Of a DNA stretch of 11,936 nucleotides, positions 1-5,685 are shown piece by piece. Numbering within the stretch: position 1 is the first letter of the stretch; every line of letters begins with the position of its first letter. The DNA is taken from assembly GCA_023660035.1 (NCBI GenBank), contig JAGXOF010000027.1:1-11936 (forward strand), written 5' to 3'. The position numbers were made by a program, and so were the translations under genes. The notes below the pieces were generated by a model. That model was not told the origin of the DNA. It worked only from the letters and a program-made list of their open reading frames with translations, and ran no database searches. The stretch is from Dehalococcoidia bacterium LH_S1. Lineage in GTDB: Bacteria; Chloroflexota; Dehalococcoidia; SZUA-161; SpSt-899.

Positions 1-425
1 GCCATACGCACTGTAGTGCGCGAGCGTTTACCCATCCAGCCTTTTCTGGTTGCGAAACGATGCAAGCACGTGTAGGGTACCATGCAGCGGCGCTCAGCCA
101 GTAGCTCCTGCACCCGGGTGAGTTTCAACCGGTTATGCATGAGCCATCGCTCAACTTCCTCAGCCCAAGGCTCGGGTACCTTCTCGGTGGTTATCACCAC
201 CTGCCGGGGTCCGGCTCTGTTGAGCTGCATCAAGGCACTCACCTGGGATTCGGTTGGTGATGGCCCGTCACGCGCAAGCTCGCAGCTTTCGGCTTGCAGG
301 ATATACTTTCGGGTAGTGTTACGAGCCAGACCGGTGGCCTCTGCTACTTCACGAATACCCCTACCAGCCTGCCATTGCCTGATCACTTCTGTAATCTCCA
401 CTCGGAAAACCTCCTTGTATGCCAT
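1..425 (-). CDS. istA: IS21-family transposase IstA, N-terminal part (cut by window edge)
   Basis: An open frame begins at an ATG (425-423) and runs without a stop for 141 codons to the window edge, so the rest of the gene lies outside. The translation opens with MAYKEVFRVEITEVIRQW and has a helix-turn-helix at about residues 20-45 (GIREVAEATGLARNTTRKY), the usual DNA-binding start of IS21 IstA. This is followed by LTRVQELLAERR and PYTCLHRFATRKGW, the second winged-helix-like segment that precedes the DDE catalytic core in this family. The core itself is not visible. An AGAGAGG stretch lies a few bases before the ATG and serves as the ribosome binding site. The istB partner would lie further left, off the window. 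Family assignment rests on motif recognition only; whether the element is complete cannot be judged. Confidence 0.82.
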   Translation of the reverse strand, partial: MAYKEVFRVEITEVIRQWQAGRGIREVAEATGLARNTTRKYILQAESCELARDGPSPTESQVSALMQLNRAGPRQVVITTEKVPEPWAEEVERWLMHNRLKLTRVQELLAERRCMVPYTCLHRFATRKGWMGKRSRTTVRM

Positions 426-504
426 TGCCGCACCTCTCTGATGGTTCTACGACAATGGTAACTGATTTGTTTCCCAGGTGGATCAAAGACCGCGGTTTTT
501 CACA
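1..504 (-). mobile_element. IS21-family element, 5' end, inserted in IS3 orfB
   Basis: Read on the minus strand, IS3 orfB sequence stops abruptly at position 505 and a sequence beginning TGTGAAAAACCGCGG starts at 504. IS21 ends characteristically begin with TGT, and istA starts 79 bases further in, a normal spacing. The junction truncates orfB after the residues RDELLM. The other end of the element and the target duplication are outside the window, so the exact boundary (within 1-3 bases) is inferred. Confidence 0.65.
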
Positions 505-1204
505 TCAAGAGTTCATCCCGCAGCTTACCATTAAAAGGCTCGATATAACCGTTCTCCCAAGGACTGCCTGGCTCAATAAACAAGGCCTTTGTCCCAAGCC
601 GCGACAAGTATTCCCTTACTGCTTTTGCCGTGAACTCCGGCCCGTTATCTGAGCGTATGTGCTCAGGAATACCACGAAATATGAAAAGGTGGAACAAGAG
701 ATCAATCACATCCTGTGACTTGATATTTCGTTTTACCACAATAGCCAAGCATTCCCGGGTGTATTCATCAATTATATTCAGTATCCTGAAGCCTCTGCCA
801 TCAGCCGTACGGTCTATCATGAAATCGTAGCTCCAGACATGGTCTTTATGCTCCGGTCTGAGCCGGATACAGGATCCGTCATTTAGCCATAATCTGCCTC
901 TCTTGGGTTGCTTCTTGGGCACCTTCAGTCCTTCCCTCCTCCAGATTCGTTCCACCCTCTTATGGTTTACCTGCCACCCCATATCCTTTAACATGGCCGT
1001 TATCCTGCGATAGCCATACCTCCCGTACTTGGTTGCCAGAGCAGTAATATCGTTTGTAAGCTGTTTCTCATCCGACGGTGGCGATAGACTACGACGCTGA
1101 GTAGTCCTGGCCTGCTCCAGTGCCTTGCACGCTTGCCTTTCCGAGACCTTTAGCTTCTCACACACCTGTAACATTATATTTCGTCTGCGGGGCGGGCTTA
1201 TAAG
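500..1204 (-). pseudogene. IS3-family transposase OrfB, 3'-truncated
   Basis: This frame encodes the DDE catalytic part of an IS3 transposase (IS407-like subgroup). It begins LISPPRRRN in the -1 frame relative to the end of OrfA, so it is most likely made as an OrfAB fusion rather than from the ATG at 1174. Numbered from that ATG, an HTH_21-like segment is followed by the catalytic triad: D117 (WSYDF), D176 (RSDNGPEF) and E212 (ENGYIEPF). The second D and the E are 35 residues apart, the canonical spacing. Translation ends RDELLM then stop. The usual last 50 or so residues, including a PHSSLGYRPPAP-type tail, are missing because IS21 sequence takes over at 504. The triad survives but the protein is probably inactive. 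Confidence 0.88.
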
Positions 1205-1476
1205 TTTCCCCGTGAAGCTTCTTTGAGAATGGCATTATCTAACGAAAGGTCGGCTACCAGCTTCTTTAAACGGGTGTTCTCTTCCTCTAGCTCCTTAAGC
1301 CGCCGAGCCTGGTCCACTGTCATCCCCCCATACTCTTTGCGCCAGCGATAGTAGGTGTGATCGCTGATACCGATCTTCTTACTGGCAACGGCGATGGTAG
1401 CGCCCTGACTAAGCAATATCTCAGCCTCGCGCAGCTTGGTGATGATCTTCTCCGGAGTAAGTCCTCTTCTGGCCAT
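1198..1476 (-). CDS. IS3-family transposase OrfA
   Basis: This 92-residue protein binds the IS ends. It has a helix-turn-helix at about residues 20-47 (TIAVASKKIGISDHTYYRW) and a leucine-rich coiled coil at about 55-85 (RRLKELEEENTRLKKL) of the kind used for OrfA/OrfAB multimerisation. The ending NAILKEASRGNL is the usual OrfA tail of the IS407-like group. Its start is 28 bases inside the left inverted repeat. The gene overlaps orfB in the -1 frame at a slippery heptamer. It appears intact, but its catalytic partner is truncated. A second copy of this gene lies at 2785-3021. Confidence 0.9.
   Translation of the reverse strand: MARRGLTPEKIITKLREAEILLSQGATIAVASKKIGISDHTYYRWRKEYGGMTVDQARRLKELEEENTRLKKLVADLSLDNAILKEASRGNL
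1204..1210 (-). promoter_or_regulatory. Programmed -1 frameshift heptamer G GGA AAC in IS3 orfAB
   Basis: On the minus strand the last OrfA codons read cgG GGA AAC TTA TAA. The heptamer G_GGA_AAC is in the correct phase for tandem slippage (X XXY YYZ). It shifts ribosomes into the frame LISPPRRRN, which continues into OrfB. This explains how the OrfAB transposase would be made. No downstream pseudoknot was worked out. Confidence 0.65.
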
Positions 1477-1528
1477 TTATTTCCCCCTTTACGAGATTAT
1501 AACTGGTATCGTTTTAGGGGGCAGGTCA

Positions 1529-1914
1529 TTTAAATCCGAGTTACGGAAGAATAGGACTCATAGGCTTACCGTATTTTCCCTGTATGAAATGCTGGGCTGT
1601 GTTATAGAACTACTTGCTATTCCTATAGTAGTAGTATGTTTTATTTTCGGCATCGTAAATATGCATTTTTCTGGCTTTTCTTAAGCGTAGCCCTGGTTTG
1701 GGCATTGCTTCTTACTTATTCCGCGGTTTTGCTTGAAGAGACCTCCTACAGCAGATACAAGGGATGGAAAGATCTTCTCAAGATGTTTGCCGCAGGTTTT
1801 CTGGAGAACTTCGGGTATCGCCAGTTGCATTCCTTTTGGCGCTTTAAAGGCACTCTCAAATATATATTCCGCACAAAAAGCGGTTGGGGAACGATAAAAA
1901 GGGCAAAAATATAG
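1529..1914 (+). pseudogene. Glycosyltransferase family 2, C-terminal remnant with two frameshifts
   Basis: Three successive frames together give the C-terminal membrane part of a GT2 glycosyltransferase. The first (from 1530) reads LNPSYGRIGLIGLPYF, the conserved segment before the first C-terminal helix. The second (about 1576-1670) reads LYEMLGCVIELLAIP followed by a hydrophobic helix. The third (about 1666-1914) carries another helix (FLSVALVWALLLTY), then YKGWKDLLKMF, ENFGYRQL and GWGTIKRAKI, typical of the end of such enzymes. Each shift is -1, consistent with loss of one base, near TATTTTCCC (about 1570-1578) and CATTTTTC (about 1661-1668). The catalytic domain is absent because the IS3 end lies immediately upstream. 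The homopolymer location means assembly error is possible for the shifts, but not for the missing 5' part. Confidence 0.75.
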
Positions 1915-1968
1915 AGGGAAAAGTGCAGGAAGTCTCCCAGCAGGCAATCACAGAACCGCCCCAGGCAC

Positions 1969-1997
1969 TTGACAACTGAAGTCCCTTGTTGCATGAT
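1969..1997 (+). promoter_or_regulatory. Probable sigma-70 promoter for the 210-residue membrane protein
   Basis: A perfect -35 box TTGACA (1969-1974) is followed after 17 bases by CATGAT (1992-1997, 4 of 6 matches to the -10 consensus). It lies 45 bases before the GTG start at 2042. The -10 box is weak, so this is moderately supported. Confidence 0.45.
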
Positions 1998-2041
1998 TAC
2001 TAAATAGTAAGGGCTTACACTTGCGAACTTGAGAAGGTAAA

Positions 2042-2674
2042 GTGCTCAAACGAATCACTGGGGAACTGAAACAGCATGCCCCTTTCACCAGCCTCGGAGC
2101 TGCCACGGGAATCATCTTCATAATAGTAATAGCCCTCGGCGATTTTCTCCCCAAGATCACCCCGGCCTCTGAAGAAATTTTCTATGTGCTGCACCCAACT
2201 CACGTCTTCTTGAGTGCCCTTACCACCACCTCTATCTACATGAAATCCGAAGGCCACCGCCTCTGGAAAGCAGTCATGGTGGGGATAACCGGCTCCCTGG
2301 GTATAGCTACCCTCAGCGATTGCATTATCCCCTATATAGGGGAAACACTACTGGGGTTCGAGCAAGGGATAAACATCGGATTTATCGAAAAGCCGTTACT
2401 GACAAATTCGGCCGCCTTTCTGGGTATCGCAATCGGTTGTTGGAAACAGGTAACAAAGTTCCCTCATTTCGGGCACGTTTTAATAAGCACATGGGCCTCT
2501 CTGTTTCACGTTATCATGGCACTGTCGGTAGGAGCGATAATAAACTGGTTCGACATAATCGCCGTATTCGTGTTCCTCTTCCTCGCAGTTTGGATTCCGT
2601 GCTGCACAAGTGATATTGCGTACCCGCTCATATTCACAGGGAATAGCAAAGAATCCCAATTCCACCACCACTGA
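2042..2674 (+). CDS. Orphan multi-helix membrane protein of unknown function, 210 aa
   Basis: I do not recognise a named family. The GTG start at 2042 is chosen because GAGAAGG lies five bases upstream. The protein has about six hydrophobic helices (roughly residues 17-37, 53-68, 75-98, 119-134, 146-167 and 169-186), so it should be an integral membrane protein. Polar residues in or beside the helices are notable: H51 and H54 (HPTH), D93 (SDCIIPYIGE), H142 and H145, H156, and a cysteine pair C187-C188 followed by D191 (IPCCTSDIAYPL). Such residues could bind a metal or haem, but this is speculation. The tail ends QFHHH. The gene has its own candidate promoter, no same-strand partner nearby, and an IS3 remnant starting 10 bases after its stop. 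The frame is intact despite relics on both sides, so it is probably functional. Confidence 0.75.
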   Translation: MLKRITGELKQHAPFTSLGAATGIIFIIVIALGDFLPKITPASEEIFYVLHPTHVFLSALTTTSIYMKSEGHRLWKAVMVGITGSLGIATLSDCIIPYIGETLLGFEQGINIGFIEKPLLTNSAAFLGIAIGCWKQVTKFPHFGHVLISTWASLFHVIMALSVGAIINWFDIIAVFVFLFLAVWIPCCTSDIAYPLIFTGNSKESQFHHH

Positions 2675-2680
2675 ATATCA

Positions 2681-2684
2681 TACT
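2681..2684. repeat. Target site duplication TACT, left copy
   Basis: TACT directly precedes the TGAGTTG end of the deleted IS3 element and is matched by TACT immediately after its other end (3075-3078). The exact abutment on both sides supports a genuine single insertion event rather than rearranged flanks. Confidence 0.75.
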
Positions 2685-2713
2685 TGAGTTGCCCCCAATA
2701 GCGGCACCACTTA

Positions 2714-2781
2714 TTAAGTCGTTATTTTACTCAGAATAGCTTCAGGAGCTGGAGGCCGGTAGTTTAAAGAGCTATGCGGGG
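2714..2781 (-). pseudogene. IS3 OrfB, C-terminal relic (about 21 codons)
   Basis: The minus strand reads PHSSLNYRPPAPEAIL and ends at a TAA at 2714. This is the conserved C-terminal tail of IS3 transposases, and exactly the part missing from copy 1. Just upstream it runs into orfA-derived sequence at CCCCGCA, which is also present at the matching place in copy 1 (GCCCCGCAGAC, around 1186-1192). The deletion may therefore have used this short repeat. Confidence 0.8.
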
Positions 2782-2784
2782 TGG

Positions 2785-3021
2785 GCTTATAAGTTTCCCC
2801 GTGAAGCTTCTTTAAACGGGTGTTCTCTTCCTCTAACTCCTTAAGCCGCCGAGGCTGGTCCACTGTCATTCCCCATACTCTTTGCGCCAGCGATAGTAGG
2901 TGTGATCGCTGACACCGATCTTCTTACTGGCAACGGCGATGGTAGCCCCCTGACTAAGCAATATCTCAGCCTCGCGCAGCTTGGTGATGATCTTCTCCGG
3001 AGTAAGTCCTCTTCTGGCCAT
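2785..3021 (-). pseudogene. IS3 OrfA copy 2, frameshifted; only HTH part can be translated
   Basis: Nearly identical to orfA at 1198-1476, with the same ATG context (ATG at 3021-3019). One C of the run within CATCCCCCCA is missing, so the frame hits TGA at 2868-2866 after 51 residues (ending RKEYGE). Further along, 43 bases are deleted between two copies of AGCTTCTTT that are still separate in copy 1. The residual 51-residue frame still holds the whole helix-turn-helix (TIAVASKKIGVSDHTYYRW) but no coiled coil. Confidence 0.85.
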
Positions 3022-3074
3022 TTATTTCCCCCTTTACGAGATTATAACTGGTATCGTCTTAGGGGGTCAGGTCA

Positions 3075-3078
3075 TACT
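3075..3078. repeat. Target site duplication TACT, right copy
   Basis: Partner of the TACT at 2681-2684, lying directly after the inverted repeat that ends at 3074. Confidence 0.75.
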
Positions 3079-3105
3079 CAGCTTGCACATTAGTTTAAAA
3101 ACCCG

Positions 3106-3134
3106 TTAACATTGTGGTAATATAGTAATAGTAT
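3106..3134 (+). promoter_or_regulatory. Sigma-70 promoter of the membrane Fe-S oxidoreductase operon
   Basis: TTAACA (3106-3111, 5 of 6) and TAGTAT (3129-3134, 4 of 6) are separated by exactly 17 bases in an AT-rich stretch, 28 bases before the TTG start at 3162. It lies just outside the IS3 remnant, so the element does not supply it. Confidence 0.6.
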
Positions 3135-3161
3135 ACTTGAAACTGGCTAAGGAGGCGAAAG

Positions 3162-3374
3162 TTGACCACAAAAACCGAGTTCTATTTAGGCCTTTTCTCC
3201 TCCCTCATAGTGGCCTTCATAATCCCCCTCATAGTAACTGCGTTGGAATGCAGTGTGCTCCTCTTCCTAGTTTACCTCTACCTACCAGCAGGTGTTGGGC
3301 TCATAGCACATGCCCTCTACGAGGAAGAAAGGAAACACCTGAGTCCTGAGGATTCTTCACAACAAAGCGAGTAG
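3162..3374 (+). CDS. Small two-helix membrane protein, 70 aa, upstream of the Fe-S oxidoreductase
   Basis: A TTG start is used: AAGGAGGCG lies five bases upstream at 3150-3158, a near-perfect ribosome binding site, and no ATG serves this frame. The protein has two hydrophobic stretches (about residues 9-27 and 30-50, LVYLYLPAGVGLIAHAL), then a charged tail EEERKHLSPEDSSQQSE. No catalytic motif or cysteine cluster is present (a single Cys, in ALECSV). The downstream oxidoreductase gene starts 13 bases after its stop, so the two are almost certainly cotranscribed. I infer it may be a small subunit or assembly partner of that enzyme. I do not recognise a named family. Confidence 0.75.
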   Translation: MTTKTEFYLGLFSSLIVAFIIPLIVTALECSVLLFLVYLYLPAGVGLIAHALYEEERKHLSPEDSSQQSE

Positions 3375-3387
3375 GAGGGATAACTAA

Positions 3388-5526
3388 ATGGATGCATTTC
3401 GTGAGATAGGATGGGAAATATACGTTGGTGATTTCCCTATCTGGGTTCTGGTATATATCTTCGCTATAGTGGCTTTGGGGGCAATCGGCTATGCCCTATA
3501 TGAGCGCTACCATTTGTGGCACATAGGCAAGGCCGATGACAGGCTAAGTCCCCTGAGAAAGAGGACATGGGAATTCCTCAAGACAGCGGTTTTTGACGGC
3601 CTATTCCACCTGCGCTTTTTCGCAGGATTCCGGGAAGTCTACGCCGGATCCATGCATCTCTTGCTCTTCGGGGGGGCTGGTTTCCTTCTCCTGGGAGCAG
3701 GCCTAGACTTTATATCTCATTACTGGGTCGAGATCCTGACCGGTAATGTTTACCTGGCTATCTCAACCATGAACGAGGTAGGGGGCATCTTCGTTATCCT
3801 GGGGATAATTCTAGCCCTGACGAGGAGATATATTCTAAGGCCGGATAGACTGGATAACAGGGCAGAAGACTGGATCGCCATAGTACTGGCCTTTGTCATC
3901 GTTATCACCGGCTTTATCCTCGAGGGATTCCGCATAGCCGCTGCTTCTTCTGCGGAAGCCGGTGTGCTGGCCCGAGAAGCATGGGCACAATGGAGTTTCT
4001 TCGGCTTTGCCTTCTATAAGGCGTTCGCCGGCTTATCAACAAATGCTGCCATTGCCTGGTATCAAGGAATGTGGTGGTTCCATGTCGTTTTCACTTTTGG
4101 GGTAGCGGCTTATATCCCGCTTTCTTTCACCAAGCTTTCACATATGTTTGCAGCCCCCCTGAACGCTTTCTTCAGGTCTCCTCGCCCCAAAGGAGCGCTC
4201 TCGCCAATGCCGCATCTGGAGGAACTGGAGGCATTCGGTGCTTCCAATATCGAGGACCTCACATGGAAACAGCTCATGGACCTGGATGCCTGCACCCGCT
4301 GTGGTCGCTGTCAGGATAACTGCCCCGCCTATCTGAGCGGTAAGGCGCTTTCCCCGATGAACCTCATTCAAGACCTCAGAACAGCCATGCTGGAGCGGAA
4401 AGAGAAAGGCACAGAAGGCGACGTGAAGAGCCTGCTCGGTGAGGTAATCACAGACGAGGTAATCTGGGACTGCACCACATGCCGTGCATGCCAGGAGCAT
4501 TGTCCCGTATTCGTGGAACACATAGACAAGATAATCGAAATGCGGCGCGCCCTGGTCATGGAGCATGCACAAATGCCGGAAACCGTTGGCGGCGCGCTAA
4601 ACAGCATCGAAACGAGAGGGCATCCATGGCGAGGAGCCACCTTTACCAAGTCTGACTGGTATCAAGATTTAGACGTAAAAGTACTTGGGGAAAGCGAGGA
4701 CAGCCAGGTAGATGTCCTGTACTGGGTCGGCTGTACAGAGGCCGTTGATCCCCGGGCCATGAAAATAGCTCAGGCGATGGTTAAAGTTATGAATGCAGCA
4801 GGGGTCAATTTCGGAATCTTAGGTGAGGAAGAGACCTGCTGCGGTGAGCCAGCCAGAAGAATGGGCAACGAATATCTCTTCCAGATGCAAGCGGAACAGA
4901 ATATTGAGACTCTCAAGGGATACGGCATAAAGAAGATCGTAACCGCCTGTCCTCATGGTTTTAATACCCTCAAGAATGAATATCCCCAGTTCGGAGGCGA
5001 ATTCGAAGTCGTCCATCACACCGAGTTCATCGCCGAGTTGATAAAGAAGGGTAAACTGAAACTATCTCAGGGTGTAGAAAAGAAGATAGCCTATCAGGAT
5101 CCATGCTACCTGGCACGGTATAACGATGTTTGGGATCCCCCGAGGGACATCCTCGCCGCGATCCCGCAACTCCAATTTACTGAAATGGACCATAAGAAGA
5201 AGAGCGGTTTCAAATACAGCACCAATGGGAATGCAGGCGGGTTACTGTCCCTCGTGCCCTTCAATAAACTCATCAGGCGTTCGAGGCAGAAAGAAGGAGC
5301 ATTCTGTTGTGGCGGCGGCGGCGGACGCTCATGGATGGAGGAAACCGGCACCAGGATCGCCTATATGCGCACAGATGATGCCATCAGAACCAACTGTGAG
5401 GTGATCGCCACAAGTTGTCCATTCTGCATGCTCATGTTCGATGATGGTATAAAAACGAGGGAAATGGAAGAAAGAATGGAATTAAAGGACATAGCCGAGC
5501 TGGTTGCGGAAAGCCTCCCCGAGTAA
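3388..5526 (+). CDS. Membrane-bound Fe-S oxidoreductase: NarI-like cytochrome b fused to HdrD-like CCG domains
   Basis: ATG follows AGGAGGG with good spacing. The N-terminal ~270 residues hold about five membrane helices with histidines placed like haem ligands of NarI-type cytochrome b (SMHLLLFGG near residue 90; FHVV and KLSHMF in the last helix). Two [4Fe-4S] motifs follow, C302/305/308/312 and C362/365/368/372, then two CCG domains. CCG1 has C449, C484-C485 and C521. CCG2 has C573, C640-C641 and C677/C680. This architecture is that of the membrane DUF224-type enzymes that pass electrons between EtfAB and menaquinone in syntrophs, and of HdrD/GlpC relatives. The exact partner is not visible here; no etfAB lies in the window. 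Oddities: the last CCG1 cysteine is replaced by Gly524 (ACPHGFNTL), and about 29 residues (602-630) are inserted in CCG2 before the CCG motif. Probably encoded in an operon with the 70-residue protein. Confidence 0.9.
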   Translation: MDAFREIGWEIYVGDFPIWVLVYIFAIVALGAIGYALYERYHLWHIGKADDRLSPLRKRTWEFLKTAVFDGLFHLRFFAGFREVYAGSMHLLLFGGAGFLLLGAGLDFISHYWVEILTGNVYLAISTMNEVGGIFVILGIILALTRRYILRPDRLDNRAEDWIAIVLAFVIVITGFILEGFRIAAASSAEAGVLAREAWAQWSFFGFAFYKAFAGLSTNAAIAWYQGMWWFHVVFTFGVAAYIPLSFTKLSHMFAAPLNAFFRSPRPKGALSPMPHLEELEAFGASNIEDLTWKQLMDLDACTRCGRCQDNCPAYLSGKALSPMNLIQDLRTAMLERKEKGTEGDVKSLLGEVITDEVIWDCTTCRACQEHCPVFVEHIDKIIEMRRALVMEHAQMPETVGGALNSIETRGHPWRGATFTKSDWYQDLDVKVLGESEDSQVDVLYWVGCTEAVDPRAMKIAQAMVKVMNAAGVNFGILGEEETCCGEPARRMGNEYLFQMQAEQNIETLKGYGIKKIVTACPHGFNTLKNEYPQFGGEFEVVHHTEFIAELIKKGKLKLSQGVEKKIAYQDPCYLARYNDVWDPPRDILAAIPQLQFTEMDHKKKSGFKYSTNGNAGGLLSLVPFNKLIRRSRQKEGAFCCGGGGGRSWMEETGTRIAYMRTDDAIRTNCEVIATSCPFCMLMFDDGIKTREMEERMELKDIAELVAESLPE

Positions 5527-5569
5527 GTTGCTTAATCCTGGAATTCAGCTATCAGCATTCAGAAAATGG

Positions 5570-5606
5570 ACTGATCAGGCGGGGATTTATTCCCCGCCTG
5601 ATCAGT
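5570..5606. terminator. Perfect 16-bp hairpin between convergent genes
   Basis: ACTGATCAGGCGGGGA (5570-5585) is exactly complementary to 5591-5606, with a five-base loop TTTAT. It sits 44 bases after the oxidoreductase stop and 80 bases beyond the ubiA stop on the other strand. On the plus strand it is followed only by TTTAG; on the minus strand by TCCATTTTCT. It is therefore a plausible bidirectional terminator without a classical long T-tract. Confidence 0.7.
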
Positions 5607-5649
5607 TTAGCAATGTAGCCGTCCACCGCATGCGGATTTAGCCCCCTCC

Positions 5650-5672
5650 CTCACCTGCCGCAGGCAGGTGAG
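5650..5672. repeat. Short REP-like palindrome
   Basis: CTCACCTGCC and GGCAGGTGAG form a perfect 10-bp stem around the loop GCA. It lies 14 bases past the ubiA stop. No T-tract follows on either strand, so it looks more like a dispersed palindromic unit or an mRNA 3' stabiliser than an intrinsic terminator. Confidence 0.5.
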
Positions 5673-5685
5673 CCTTTCCTTCAAG

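Larger units (their letters stand above)
505..1528 (-). mobile_element. IS3-family element (IS407-like), copy 1, truncated
   Basis: Contains orfA and a 3'-truncated orfB. The left end is the inverted repeat at 1505-1528, which on the minus strand begins TGACCTGCCCCC and ends in CGATACC. The same end sequence recurs in copy 2 at 3050-3074. Homology between the two copies stops exactly after this repeat (positions 1528 and 3074), which fixes the border. The orfB-side end is lost to the IS21 insertion or lies beyond it. The insertion abuts a broken glycosyltransferase gene. Confidence 0.85.
2685..3074 (-). mobile_element. IS3-family element copy 2, internally deleted 390-bp derivative
   Basis: Both ends are recognisable: inverted repeat 2685-2708 (TGAGTTGCCCCC...) and inverted repeat 3050-3074 (reverse complement TGACCTGACCCCC...). 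By eye they match at about 17 of 24 positions after inversion. A 4-bp direct repeat TACT flanks the element exactly (2681-2684 and 3075-3078), the size typical of the IS407-like group. Inside, the last codons of orfB (NYRPPAPEAIL, stop at 2714) are joined directly to the 3' end of orfA at about 2775-2781. Most of orfB is therefore deleted, leaving a short element with intact ends. Confidence 0.85.

Noticed and set aside
82..441. A 119-codon plus-strand frame over the left edge
   Set aside because: It is the complement of istA, has low-complexity Ser/Arg-rich composition and no plausible ribosome binding site.
1969..2010. Similarity between CCTTGTTGCATGATT here and ACTTGTTGCATCATT near 11718 as a shared IS end
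   Set aside because: Only about nine consecutive bases agree and the flanks differ, so chance is a sufficient explanation.
3137..3349. Alternative 70-codon frame overlapping the small membrane protein
   Set aside because: The Pro/Ser/Cys-rich sequence looks out of frame. The 3162 frame has the well-spaced AGGAGG site and coherent membrane helices.
4138..4572. A 144-codon minus-strand frame inside the oxidoreductase gene
   Set aside because: It lies wholly opposite the conserved Fe-S coding region and has no recognisable domain; it is a shadow of strong codon bias.
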